Source: Salinibacillus xinjiangensis
Lineage (GTDB): Bacteria; Bacillota; Bacilli; Bacillales; Alkalibacillaceae
Direction: 5' to 3'
Length of the DNA: 64,000 nucleotides
Assembly: GCF_009649735.1 (NCBI RefSeq)
Contig: NZ_WJNH01000006.1
Location: 125,469-189,468 of the forward strand
In this document: piece by piece, positions 42,584-51,812 of the stretch
How positions within the stretch are numbered: the stretch's first letter is position 1
Layout: each line of letters opens with the position of its first letter
The notes under the pieces: model-generated
Seen by the model: the letters and a program-made list of their open reading frames with translations, nothing else
Databases searched by the model: none
Told to the model about the DNA's origin: nothing
Translations under genes and position numbers: made by a program

Positions 42584-43330
42584 TTGATTGGACGCCTACT
42601 TAAACGAAACAAGGGGGACTCAAACTCCTTGGAGGATCAGGTTCTTTCCGCCCAAAACGGTGATGAAAGAACAAGAAATGATCTACTGAAAAAGTATCAA
42701 CCTTTTATCGCCAAAAATGTATCTGAAGTTTGTAAAAAATATATAGATCCCAAAACAGACGATGAGTTTAGTATTGGACTTATCGCGTTTGATCAGGCGA
42801 TTAAGCAATATTCAGTTGATAAGGGGAACTCCTTTCTATCTTTTGCAAAGCTTGTAGTGAAGAGAAAGGTCATTGACTATTTACGTAGTGAACAAAGAAA
42901 GCAAGTGGATTTGTCCATTGATCAAGATCATGAAGATGAAGAGCAAATGGAAAATCTCTTAGAGGTGCAAGTAGCTAAAGATAAATTTCAGCAAGAAACC
43001 GAAACGTGGCAGAGAAGAGAAGAAATTTTGGAGTTTCAACGGCAATTGCAGGAATATCAAATTTCCTTTGAAGAATTGACCAAAATATCGCCTAAACATG
43101 TGGATGCAAGACAATCTGCCATACAGGTCGCCAAAATAATTTATCATGAAGAGCCATTGCGTAACTACGTAAAAGAGAAAAAGCGCTTGCCGATGAAGGA
43201 TTTAGTAGATTACGTATCTGTTAGTCGCAAAACCTTAGAGCGTAATCGAAAATTTATTTTAGCCTTATTTGTGATTTTGTGTGGTGATTATATTTATTTG
43301 AAGGATTATTTGAGGGAGGTGGATCTGTGA
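42584..43330 (+). CDS. sigI: RNA polymerase sigma factor SigI
   Basis: 248-residue SigI-type sigma-70 factor. Region 2 is visible in EFSIGLIAFDQAIKQYSVDKG and FLSFAKLVVKRKVIDYLRSEQRK; the C-terminal helix-turn-helix lies around MKDLVDYVSVSRKTLERNRKFI. It directs cell-wall and heat-related genes in B. subtilis. TTG 42584 follows GGAGGTGG. It overlaps the anti-sigma gene by 4 bases (GTGA), the conserved sigI-rsgI organisation. A TATAAT is present at 42560-42565 without a good -35. Confidence 0.92.
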   Translation: MIGRLLKRNKGDSNSLEDQVLSAQNGDERTRNDLLKKYQPFIAKNVSEVCKKYIDPKTDDEFSIGLIAFDQAIKQYSVDKGNSFLSFAKLVVKRKVIDYLRSEQRKQVDLSIDQDHEDEEQMENLLEVQVAKDKFQQETETWQRREEILEFQRQLQEYQISFEELTKISPKHVDARQSAIQVAKIIYHEEPLRNYVKEKKRLPMKDLVDYVSVSRKTLERNRKFILALFVILCGDYIYLKDYLREVDL

Positions 43331-44376
43331 AAAAAGGGATCGTGATGGAAAAGAACCGACAGCATGTGATTGTAATGGCGGCTGATGGGACCTTCCATAA
43401 AACAAGGTATAAAAATGATTGTCAAATTGGTGAAGAGATTGAATTTAAGGTGGCACGAATCAACTTTTTTGAGCAGATTTCCTCTTTATGGAATACCCGT
43501 GTTGTAACGTCGATTGCCCTTGTCCTATTACTCGTATTCACACCCATGTTGTTTTGGAACCAATCGAATGAAGCATATGCTTTTGTAAATGTTGATATCA
43601 ATCCAAGTATTGAGCTTGCCATTAACGAAAAGCTCAATGTAACTGAGCTAACCCCTTTTAATGATGAAGCCCAGCAGGTGGTTGGGCAGCTCGGTGATTG
43701 GAAGAATAAATCGGTTGAAATTGTAACGATGATGATTGTACAACAAACAAAAGCATTTGGCTATATGGAATCAGATCAAGATGTCTTGATTGGGGTAAGT
43801 TATCTACAGAGTCTTGAAAAAAAGGAAGATATTTCAGAAAAAATTCTATCCTATATGAATCAGGAAAAGGATGACTCTGTTGAGGTAGTGACGTTCGAGG
43901 TACCTAAAGAGATCCATGACCAAGCGGAAAAAGAAAAAGTGTCTATGAATTATTTATACGCTCAAGAGGTAGCTAAAAAACAGGAAAACATTTCTTCAAA
44001 CACAACGAACGTGAATGATAAAAGTAAAAATGATAAGGTACATCAAAAATTAATAGAGAAGTTTATCGAAAAGGATAAACCAGTTCCTCCCGGGATTAAG
44101 AAAAAAGTGAACGATGAGGAAAAGGAGGACGAAAGCATTCCTCCTGGTTTACAAAAAAAGGATGAATTGCCCTCTGGGTCATTTAAGGGTGCTAATGACA
44201 CACCTCCAGGCCTTGAGGACAAAAAAACACCCCCGGGTCACCAAAAGAACGATAAGAAAACACCTCCTGGCTTAGAAAAGAAGAAAAATGGTAATGGCAA
44301 CGGTAACCAGAAGGGGAATCATAAAGGCAATGGTGAAGAATTTACTCCACCTGGCCTGCAGAAAAAACTCCAATAG
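43327..44376 (+). CDS. rsgI: Anti-sigma factor RsgI
   Basis: 349-residue membrane anti-sigma factor. The cytosolic RsgI_N domain (1-50) binds SigI, one span (about 58-77) follows, then the periplasmic domain with DINPSIELAIN; in characterised RsgI proteins autoproteolysis occurs at such an Asn-Pro (here N92-P93). The extracytoplasmic tail (about 255-349) is Lys-rich with six PPG-x-x-KK-type repeats (PPGIKKK, PPGLQKK, PPGLEDKK, PPGHQK, PPGLEKK, PPGLQKK) and a Gly/Asn stretch. GTG 43327 overlaps the sigI stop. Confidence 0.92.
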   Translation: MKKGIVMEKNRQHVIVMAADGTFHKTRYKNDCQIGEEIEFKVARINFFEQISSLWNTRVVTSIALVLLLVFTPMLFWNQSNEAYAFVNVDINPSIELAINEKLNVTELTPFNDEAQQVVGQLGDWKNKSVEIVTMMIVQQTKAFGYMESDQDVLIGVSYLQSLEKKEDISEKILSYMNQEKDDSVEVVTFEVPKEIHDQAEKEKVSMNYLYAQEVAKKQENISSNTTNVNDKSKNDKVHQKLIEKFIEKDKPVPPGIKKKVNDEEKEDESIPPGLQKKDELPSGSFKGANDTPPGLEDKKTPPGHQKNDKKTPPGLEKKKNGNGNGNQKGNHKGNGEEFTPPGLQKKLQ

Positions 44377-44399
44377 GGCAAAAGTCCTATCATATAGCT

Positions 44400-44437
44400 A
44401 AAACATCCCTATTATGATGTAAAGGGATGTTTTTTTT
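44400..44437 (+). terminator. Terminator of sigI-rsgI
   Basis: AAAACATCCCT (44400-44410) pairs with AGGGATGTTTT, followed by a long T-run. Confidence 0.9.
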
Positions 44438-44508
44438 ATTTTTTCCATTAACGAAAAGGGGAATGAGGTATATAATGGAAATTAGATTATAAAAAAGGGG
44501 AGTGCGAG

Positions 44509-46068
44509 ATGAACCAGAAGTCAAACAAGAAAGGGTTAATCACCATAATTTCTATCATTCTAGTCATAGGAATTGGAGCGATAGGAGTATATGGATATAA
44601 CCAATTAGTCAATAAAAACCCATTGGTTCAATATGTAACCGCAGAGAAAAATACATTTGAAGAAACATGGGCTTATTATGAGGATTATTATGGGGATTCA
44701 AAAACTATAAATGAAAAACTAATGAGCGATCCCTATGAAGCAACTTCAACGTTTTCGGTTAACACCGATTTACCCATGCAGCTGGCGCAAGCCGATCCAA
44801 TGATAGGAATGATTCAAGGGGTCATTTCATCACTAGAAATAACAACGGATACGAAGGTAAACCCTTCTACAAAAGAAACGTATATTGGTGCAGATGTAGC
44901 CATGCAGGGAAATAGTTTATTAGATGGAAACATATATCAAAATGAAGAGAACACGGCTTTACAAGTCCCTGTTCTTTATGATGAGTACTTCGTTGTCAAT
45001 AATAAAACATTTGGTGAGGACCTACGTCAAAAAGGAGCAACTGAGGTTCCTTTTGAAGAATTGCCTAATTTTGTAGACCAACAGCTATCTCCTGAGCAGC
45101 TTGAGGAAATGGCAAAGGATTATTTAAAAATCATTTCAGATCACCTAAGTGAGGATAAGGTAGAAGTGTCCGAAGGCGAAGAATATCAGGGCTCAACCTA
45201 TACGAAGCTTTCAGTCCACTATACAGAAGAAGAGGTCCGGGATATTTTTAAAGAGATTTTAACAGAAATGAAAAATGATGAGCGTTTTACTGCGCAATTT
45301 GGAAGTGCAGAAATTCAAAAGGAAGAAATGGATGTATTGATTAATAATCTTGATCAACTCAATCTACCGAATGGCTTGGATTATGAGGCTTATATGACAA
45401 AGGACTACGTTGAACATCGTATTCTGAGCTTTGATGTAATGGATACTGCTTCCCAGGAAGAGGTTGCTATCACATTTAATATGGATACGGTTAACAAAGG
45501 TGATGACCAATATGAATTTAATTTCCAAGTTAAAGCTGTGCCTTCCTCAGAGGATGGGCAATTATTGGTTCAATATTCAGAGGATGGTTCACCAGATGGT
45601 GAGCAATACAAAGTCAATCATAACTTAAATGTTGCCTTTTCAGATAATCAAACGGAAGTGGACTTTGGAGTAGAGGCTGAAACAGTCCTCAAAGAAAATA
45701 ACTCTGAGACTCACTTTAACCTTGTTGTTAACAAGCCTGAAGTTCAAGAAATTCCTGATGTTAGTGGCTCTTTAATCATGAATGTTTCTGATGAAGATGA
45801 TAAAGCCCAAAGAGACTTTGAATTTGGCTTAGATGTAGCTATGGAAGACCCTAACATGGGGCCAATCACAGCTGGTGTTACCCTTACAGGTGAAACGGAA
45901 TACACCTTTACAGATAATCCAGAATTCCCTACGATTGGGGAGAATGCTGTACATGTATTTGAGAAGTCTGATCAAGAATTACAGCAAATTCTGAAGGAAA
46001 TTGAACAAAATGCAATGAATTATTATCAGTCCATGTTCGGTGCCCTAGGTGGAATGGGCGGATTCTAG
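44509..46068 (+). CDS. Large membrane-anchored extracytoplasmic protein, family unclear
   Basis: 519 residues: a short basic start, one N-terminal membrane span (about 9-29) acting as uncleaved anchor, then an acidic, beta-rich extracellular region of about 480 residues. No catalytic motif or lipobox is evident, and I do not assign a family. The C-terminus is Gly/Met-rich (FGALGGMGGF). It heads a unit with two ABC-2 permeases and an ATPase, so it may be the accessory or substrate-handling component. ATG 44509 follows AAAAGGGGAG. Confidence 0.75.
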   Translation: MNQKSNKKGLITIISIILVIGIGAIGVYGYNQLVNKNPLVQYVTAEKNTFEETWAYYEDYYGDSKTINEKLMSDPYEATSTFSVNTDLPMQLAQADPMIGMIQGVISSLEITTDTKVNPSTKETYIGADVAMQGNSLLDGNIYQNEENTALQVPVLYDEYFVVNNKTFGEDLRQKGATEVPFEELPNFVDQQLSPEQLEEMAKDYLKIISDHLSEDKVEVSEGEEYQGSTYTKLSVHYTEEEVRDIFKEILTEMKNDERFTAQFGSAEIQKEEMDVLINNLDQLNLPNGLDYEAYMTKDYVEHRILSFDVMDTASQEEVAITFNMDTVNKGDDQYEFNFQVKAVPSSEDGQLLVQYSEDGSPDGEQYKVNHNLNVAFSDNQTEVDFGVEAETVLKENNSETHFNLVVNKPEVQEIPDVSGSLIMNVSDEDDKAQRDFEFGLDVAMEDPNMGPITAGVTLTGETEYTFTDNPEFPTIGENAVHVFEKSDQELQQILKEIEQNAMNYYQSMFGALGGMGGF

Positions 46069-46120
46069 AATTTTGGTAAAATAGATAAATAGACGTTTAA
46101 ATATAAGGGAGCGGGTTGGG

Positions 46121-47344
46121 ATGATCTGGACATTGTTGCGATATAAATGGAAAAGGATCATGAAACAACCTGCTCTTTTTTTGATACTCATGTGTTTTCC
46201 ATTTGTTCTACTAGGTAGCTTTATTTACGTGTTTTCGCAAGCGACAACAAACCAAACAGAAAAGGTTCATGTTGCTTTAGTCGATCATGATCAAACATTT
46301 GAAACTCAAACTCTAGCCAATCAATTACAAAATGAAGAAGCGTTACAAGATGCCATTGAAATTACGCCTTACTCAGAACCAAAAGCAAATAAAGCCTTTC
46401 AATCCAATCAGGTCGTAGCGTTAATTGAGATACCTGAAGGCTTTACGAGTGATTTACGTTCGGGGGTAAACACCCCCATAACGGTTACCACAAATGAGGA
46501 CAACCCTTTATCAGCAAATATGGTCAAATTGCTTCTAGATAGTGGGGCTCAATATATATCAGCTGCTCAAAGCGCCATCAACACGGTGTATGATTTGTAT
46601 ATTCAAGACTTAGTGGAACAGGACAATCCCAATGAATTATTACAGCAATTCATTGTCCAATACACTCTTTTTGCCTTAGATCGAAATGAGCTGTTTGAGA
46701 CGGAAATGATTGAATCCGGCTCGGCACTAGGGTGGAAACAGCATGGAATGATTGCCTTTATTTTAACTAGCTGTATGCTATCCGCAATTTTCTTTCAGAT
46801 GTTTACTCAAAAAGACGAGGACCAAGGGATTCGTCATCGCCTACGCACCTTTCACTGTACCTCCTTTACATGGTTTTGGAGTCAGTTTTTGCTATATGTT
46901 ATTCTTTTGTTTCTAAATCTTGTATCCATAAGTTTACTACTATATGGCTTGATGAAAATGGACTGGTTGTTGGAGTTCAAAACCTTTGGGACATGGCTTG
47001 CCATTAGTCTCCTATTTGCAATTATTCTTAGCCTATTGGATTGGTTTATTGCCAATCAAACCAGTCGTACAGGACTCTTTATTATAGTCATATCCCTTTT
47101 GTATTTCATGAGTGGTATTTGGTTGCCATTGGTTTATCTTCCCGCATGGGTTGAGAGTTTAAGTGTCTTTTCACCCTTTTATCAAATTTATGAAGGTATT
47201 GAGATATCTATATTGTCAGAAGAAATACCATTCCAAAATTGGATTACTCTTGGTTTCATGATCGGCATTTTAATGTTGTTCACCTTGTTCAAGGTTTGGA
47301 GAAAGGAGAGGAAGGATGGGTACCTATCTCTTACTTCTTCATAA
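46121..47344 (+). CDS. ABC-2 type export permease (first)
   Basis: 407-residue permease: N-terminal span (about 18-37), large extracytoplasmic domain of about 165 residues (VALVDHDQTFETQTLANQLQ), then five C-terminal spans from about 205. This topology is that of ABC-2/YhaP-YhgE-type exporters. Start ATG 46121 has GGGAGCGGG upstream. It overlaps the second permease by 29 bases. Substrate unknown. Confidence 0.82.
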   Translation: MIWTLLRYKWKRIMKQPALFLILMCFPFVLLGSFIYVFSQATTNQTEKVHVALVDHDQTFETQTLANQLQNEEALQDAIEITPYSEPKANKAFQSNQVVALIEIPEGFTSDLRSGVNTPITVTTNEDNPLSANMVKLLLDSGAQYISAAQSAINTVYDLYIQDLVEQDNPNELLQQFIVQYTLFALDRNELFETEMIESGSALGWKQHGMIAFILTSCMLSAIFFQMFTQKDEDQGIRHRLRTFHCTSFTWFWSQFLLYVILLFLNLVSISLLLYGLMKMDWLLEFKTFGTWLAISLLFAIILSLLDWFIANQTSRTGLFIIVISLLYFMSGIWLPLVYLPAWVESLSVFSPFYQIYEGIEISILSEEIPFQNWITLGFMIGILMLFTLFKVWRKERKDGYLSLTSS

Positions 47345-48365
47345 ATTAATCCATCAAAATAAATGGAGACTTGTTTTTATCATTCTCCTTCCCTTCTTTT
47401 TGTTATTAGCGATTGTTCCATTTGTAGCCAACACAGTGGAACAAAGTGAGGTTCCCATTGCATGGGTAGCAGATGAAGAAACAGACATGATTCAAACACT
47501 TGCCAAGCGAATAGATGAGCATCCTCGAATTTTGCTTTTTCACTTGAATGAGGAGGAGGCCTATCGAGCGGTATCAACTCAGGAGGTTGAAGCTGCTTTT
47601 ATGCTCAATCCAAATTTTCAGGATGATATTACCGCCGGAAAAATTCGTGACCAAATAATCTGGATTCGGACCGAAAACTCAGTCTTAGATACTTTTGTTA
47701 AAGAGAAAGTAGCAGCCGAAGTGATGCGTTTTACATTAAACAGTAAAGCTGCCAATGACTTAGCAGAGTTAACCAGAAATTCCTCAGAAGAACAATGGCA
47801 AACTGCATTTGAACACTCCGACAGTTATTGGGAGCCGGAGCCTTTATTTCAGATGGAATTTGTCAGCTCAAGGAATGAAGCTGAACAACCTTTGAGGGAA
47901 AATGCCATTGATGATCAACTCGCTGCAGGTTTGTTTGGCTTTTGGATATGGTATGCATGGATTATTTTTGCTATACAGTTACTGGTTCTAGATCAGTGGA
48001 AACAAAAGGGTTTATTCATAAGACTTCAAGTGACAAGCGGTAGCTTAAAGGGCTTTTACGGACGCTTTTATTTATTAAATATTATATTTTCCGTCCTGAT
48101 TTTAGTAGCAATTTGTATGTTGACGACCTTGAAACTTCCGATATCTGAGGGTCCTTGGATTGTAAACTCTTTTTGGATACTATTGGCAGCCTGTTTACTA
48201 ACTATTCTTTTAAGACAAGTTTTATGGAAACGAAATGTGTTTTTAATGGTGGGCATCGTGTATTCGTTATCCTCGTATCTGATAGGAGTTTTGACAATGG
48301 TATCTGATTCAGAGCACTGGTGGCAGCAATTTTTGCCCCATGTCTGGTTTTATCAACTGTTTTAA
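47316..48365 (+). CDS. ABC-2 type export permease (second)
   Basis: 349-residue permease of the same topology: N-terminal span (about 19-38), extracytoplasmic domain (VPIAWVADEETDMIQTLAKR), then spans from about residue 208. The C-terminal span pattern is shorter than in the first permease. Its start lies inside the first permease gene with GGAGAGGAAGG ahead of it, so the two are translationally coupled and probably form a heterodimer. Confidence 0.82.
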   Translation: MGTYLLLLHKLIHQNKWRLVFIILLPFFLLLAIVPFVANTVEQSEVPIAWVADEETDMIQTLAKRIDEHPRILLFHLNEEEAYRAVSTQEVEAAFMLNPNFQDDITAGKIRDQIIWIRTENSVLDTFVKEKVAAEVMRFTLNSKAANDLAELTRNSSEEQWQTAFEHSDSYWEPEPLFQMEFVSSRNEAEQPLRENAIDDQLAAGLFGFWIWYAWIIFAIQLLVLDQWKQKGLFIRLQVTSGSLKGFYGRFYLLNIIFSVLILVAICMLTTLKLPISEGPWIVNSFWILLAACLLTILLRQVLWKRNVFLMVGIVYSLSSYLIGVLTMVSDSEHWWQQFLPHVWFYQLF

Positions 48366-48382
48366 TAAAGTGAGGGATCTAC

Positions 48383-49111
48383 ATGATTTTGTTAGATCAA
48401 GTCGGTAAAGAAATAAAGAAGAAACACATCTTAAAGAGTGTCTCGACACAAATTAATCAGGGAGAATCCATTGGTATTGTGGGGCCGAATGGGGCAGGCA
48501 AATCAACGTTTATAAAGCTTATTGCTACAATTATCAAACCTGATACAGGGAGGATTCTATATAAAGGCAATCCAATTGAAAAAAGTGTGAAAGCCTTTCG
48601 TAAACAGGTCGGTTACATCCCTCAAGATATCGCATTGTTTGAGGATTTTACCGTAAAAGAGCAGCTATCCTTTTGGAAAAGTGCAGTCCAGCTAAGTGTT
48701 TCGGATGACTATGTACAAAACATGATGGCATCCTTGGACCTACATTCTGTTGAGCACCAAAAAGTAAAGGAATTATCTGGTGGCTGGAAGCGAAAAGTAA
48801 ATGTATGTGTGGGCATGCTACATAATCCCGATATTTTGTTACTTGATGAGCCTACTGCTGGAGTTGATTTAGCTGCTAAGGATGATTTGATTCAATGGTT
48901 AACATCGTTACACCATGCCGGAAAGACGCTCTTAATCATCAGTCATGACTGGGATGTTATCAATCGTCTTTGTGAGAAGGCGATGGTTTTTCAGCAGGGA
49001 GAGCTGATCTTTCATGATCAGCTGGACCGGTTAAATGATATTGAGCAAAATCTTCGTTTAGATCATAATCATCAAGAGCTAGTGAAAATTTTAAAACAGC
49101 GGATGAACTGA
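48383..49111 (+). CDS. ABC exporter ATP-binding protein
   Basis: 242-residue ATPase. Walker A GPNGAGKST (about 35-43), Q-loop YIPQDIALFEDFT, signature LSGGWKRKV (the usual Gln replaced by Trp), Walker B ILLLDEPTAGVD and switch LIISHD are seen. It completes the four-gene cluster starting at 44509. The C-terminus is short, with no extra regulatory domain. Confidence 0.9.
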   Translation: MILLDQVGKEIKKKHILKSVSTQINQGESIGIVGPNGAGKSTFIKLIATIIKPDTGRILYKGNPIEKSVKAFRKQVGYIPQDIALFEDFTVKEQLSFWKSAVQLSVSDDYVQNMMASLDLHSVEHQKVKELSGGWKRKVNVCVGMLHNPDILLLDEPTAGVDLAAKDDLIQWLTSLHHAGKTLLIISHDWDVINRLCEKAMVFQQGELIFHDQLDRLNDIEQNLRLDHNHQELVKILKQRMN

Positions 49112-49235
49112 TCCAGGCCGAAATGAGATAATAAGTTCAGCTAGCAATCATACAGTTTCGTGAACAAAAGTTTTATCCATTACAATTTTAGCTAATAATT
49201 AAACCAACAAAGCATTTTACAAGGAGTGGTTTTGA

Positions 49236-49958
49236 ATGCTAACAGGTCAGTCAGCCATTATTACAGGTGCTTCTAGAGGAATTGGAAAGGAAATAGCCAA
49301 ACAATTAGCCAACGAAGGTGTTAAGCTTTCCATATTGGGAAGCTCAGATCAAATTCATAAAACGAAGGAAGAGTTGCACGCAGAAGGATATGAGGATGTG
49401 CTCTCCTTTCAGGTGGATGTGGCAAAGGAAAAAGCCGTCGAGGAAGTCGTCCAAGCCACCAATAACGCCTACGGAAGTGTCGACATCTTAGTAAACAATG
49501 CTGGAATTGGCTTATTTAAGCCTGTGGAAGATGTAACGGTGGAAGAGTGGAGAAAAACCTTTGACGTCAATGTACAGGGCGTATTTTTATTTACTAAAGC
49601 CGTCGTACCAATAATGAAGAAAGCTAAATTTGGAACAATCATTACCATTTCATCTGATGTGGCTAGGTATACCATTCCAAATGGGGCTCTCTACACAGCA
49701 ACTAAGTATGCAGTACAAGGCTTTATGGGAGCGATTAGCCAAGAAGTACGTGAACACGGGATTCGAGTAGGAACAGTCAATCCGGGTATGGTGGATACCT
49801 ATTTTGCGGATAGTAAGCAGGGTGATCCTTCTAAAAAGGATTGGTTGAAGGTAAAGGACATCGCTAATGCTGTTACATATATGGCTCGTGCGCCAAAGCA
49901 TATGATGATTGATGAGTTACACCTGCATCCATTTGCGCAGGATTATCCAAGAACTTAA
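49236..49958 (+). CDS. Short-chain dehydrogenase/reductase
   Basis: 240-residue classical SDR. Cofactor motif TGASRGIGKEIA (about 11-22), NNAGIG, active-site Ser in TISSDVARY and YTATKYAVQG with the catalytic Tyr and Lys. Its closest style is 3-oxoacyl-ACP reductase/FabG-like or YkuF-type proteins, but the substrate is unknown. ATG 49236 follows AAGGAGTGG. It is monocistronic and followed by a strong terminator and array B. Confidence 0.88.
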   Translation: MLTGQSAIITGASRGIGKEIAKQLANEGVKLSILGSSDQIHKTKEELHAEGYEDVLSFQVDVAKEKAVEEVVQATNNAYGSVDILVNNAGIGLFKPVEDVTVEEWRKTFDVNVQGVFLFTKAVVPIMKKAKFGTIITISSDVARYTIPNGALYTATKYAVQGFMGAISQEVREHGIRVGTVNPGMVDTYFADSKQGDPSKKDWLKVKDIANAVTYMARAPKHMMIDELHLHPFAQDYPRT

Positions 49959-49965
49959 CAGAGAG

Positions 49966-49994
49966 GCTGTCCCGTTGGTGGGGCAGCTTTTTTT
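49966..49994 (+). terminator. Terminator after the SDR gene
   Basis: GCTGTCCC (49966-49973) pairs with GGGGCAGC (49980-49987), then seven T. Confidence 0.9.
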
Positions 49995-50017
49995 ATTGCA
50001 TAAATAGATGGCGATGT

Positions 50018-50192
50018 GACATGATTGGGTGTGGATTTGACCGAATTTTACGGATGAGTGACGTGAATATTGATGAAAATGTCTGGATCATGGGCATGAG
50101 ACAGAAATAATAACAAAGCTGACGTGTTCACAGTGGCTGACGACGTGATTAACTGCCGCGTTGAAATGAATCCATAAGGAACTGACCGAATT
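50018..50192. repeat. Phased repeat array B: GACGTGATT-like every ~21 bp (9 units)
   Basis: Nine 9-base units start at 50018 (GACATGATT), 50039 (GACCGAATT), 50060 (GACGTGAAT), 50081 (GTCTGGATC), 50100 (GACAGAAAT), 50121 (GACGTGTTC), 50142 (GACGTGATT), 50163 (GAAATGAAT) and 50184 (GACCGAATT). Steps are 21,21,21,19,21,21,21,21. Units 4 and 8 are the most degenerate but hold the register. The intervening 12 bases are unconserved. An imperfect inverted repeat, GTGACATGATTGGG (50016-50029) with CCCAACATCAC (50234-50244), may bracket it. It shares motif and period with array A. There is no gene from 49959 to 50334. Confidence 0.65.
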
Positions 50193-50334
50193 ACACTATC
50201 ATTAAACTGAATAGTTTTTTGGCATTATTTCATCCCAACATCACTTCTCAGCCCTTTTTCATCACAACAAGCAGGAAATCCCCCCTTTAAAGTATAATAT
50301 TTAGGTTAAGAAACTTTCAGAAAGTTGTGGTTGT

Positions 50335-51795
50335 ATGCTTGATGAACAGTTTAAACTGGAGACGTTAAAAACAATTGCCGAAACGCTAAATGAGTCGGTC
50401 AATCAACAGGAAATGCTACAGTCTGTTTTAAAGCAGTTTATTCAAATTACTCATTTTGAAGCAGGTTGGATTTTTATTCGTAAAAATGGTGTGCTGAAGC
50501 TAGCAGCTGATGAGGGACTACCAGAAGCACTGTCCGTTAACGAAAAGGCGCCTATGTGTAGTCAGGATTGCTATTGTATGTCTAGGTATTTTGCGGGTTC
50601 TTTAACGAAGGCGACGAATATTATTGAGTGCAAGCGCCTGAATGCGGCTATTCAGGAAGGGCAATACGATACAAACCGCCTTACCCATCATGCTACAGTT
50701 CCCCTTGATACCCCAGAAAAGAGCTACGGAATTTTTAATGTCGCTGCTCCAGAGCGGACAGAATATGAGCCAGACGAATTAAAACTGCTAGAATCAGTGG
50801 CATATCAAATCGGAACGGCCTTACGTAGAATTGAGCAGTATGAGCGTGAAGAGTTACGTGTTAGGCTCTTAGAAGAGTTGAATCAGTTTGTTCAACAATT
50901 ACGACAAATAAGAGGCATTCATTCCTTTTTAAAAATGATTGTCCAGGAGCTTATGAACATGTATCCCTTTAAGGCTGTGCAGATCCACATCGGTGAATAT
51001 GAATATCAATTTGGAGAACCTGACGTGGAACAACAAACTGTAGTGAACATTCCCAAAATTGACGGGAAATTACTCTATACACCACAACATCCACTAACAG
51101 ATATCGAGCATGAGGTGTTACAACTGGTTGTAAGCCACATTGCGATTACATATCGAGATTTTTTGGTGAGAGAAAAAGAAACGATGATGGCTAGAATGCA
51201 GGAAAGAGCGAGCCTAGCACAGGATTTGCATGATTCTGTTAGTCAGTTGCTTTATTCCATTGTTCTAACCGCACAGGCGGCTAGATATACACGGTCAGCT
51301 GAGGAAAATGAGGAGCCAATAAAGGATATTTATAACCTTTCCTCTCAGGCGTTACAGGAAATGAGGTCCCTTATAGCTGGGCAAAAACCTACCGGACTGG
51401 AAAAAGGCTTACTCACAGGTCTTGTTGAATATGCCGAGAAGGTGCACCTGGACCCTCACATTCATGCAGAGGGGAGTAATTCCATTCCTTATTCCATTGA
51501 GGAAACGTTGTACCGGATTGGTCAAGAAGCCATTCACAATGTAAAGAAGCATGCAGGAGTACAGGATATTTATTTGACTTTAAAAAGAAATGAGCAAGGG
51601 TTTACACTAATTATTGGAGATCATGGCATTGGCTTTGATCAAGAAAGATGGAGAGACTTTCATACCTACGGGTTAAATGGTATGCAGGAGAGAGCCACTT
51701 TGTATGACGGGAGAGTTAAAATCAAAAGCGTACCTCAAAAAGGTACCACGATTGATGTTTTTATACCATCACCTAAAAGATGTGAAGGGCACTAG
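50335..51795 (+). CDS. GAF-domain sensor histidine kinase (YhcY/NarL type)
   Basis: 486-residue cytosolic sensor kinase. A first GAF domain (about 20-165) carries a Cys cluster (C75, C79, C81 and C99); a second, shorter GAF-like segment (about 185-275) follows; then the HisKA_3 dimerisation helix with phosphoacceptor His299 (AQDLHDSVSQLLYS) and an HATPase domain with N-box LYRIGQEAIHNVKKHA and GDHGIGFD. It resembles B. subtilis YhcY, including its start. The ribosome site before ATG 50335 is weak. It is co-transcribed with the next response regulator. Confidence 0.87.
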   Translation: MLDEQFKLETLKTIAETLNESVNQQEMLQSVLKQFIQITHFEAGWIFIRKNGVLKLAADEGLPEALSVNEKAPMCSQDCYCMSRYFAGSLTKATNIIECKRLNAAIQEGQYDTNRLTHHATVPLDTPEKSYGIFNVAAPERTEYEPDELKLLESVAYQIGTALRRIEQYEREELRVRLLEELNQFVQQLRQIRGIHSFLKMIVQELMNMYPFKAVQIHIGEYEYQFGEPDVEQQTVVNIPKIDGKLLYTPQHPLTDIEHEVLQLVVSHIAITYRDFLVREKETMMARMQERASLAQDLHDSVSQLLYSIVLTAQAARYTRSAEENEEPIKDIYNLSSQALQEMRSLIAGQKPTGLEKGLLTGLVEYAEKVHLDPHIHAEGSNSIPYSIEETLYRIGQEAIHNVKKHAGVQDIYLTLKRNEQGFTLIIGDHGIGFDQERWRDFHTYGLNGMQERATLYDGRVKIKSVPQKGTTIDVFIPSPKRCEGH

Positions 51796-51812
51796 GACAG
51801 GGGGAGGAGAAG

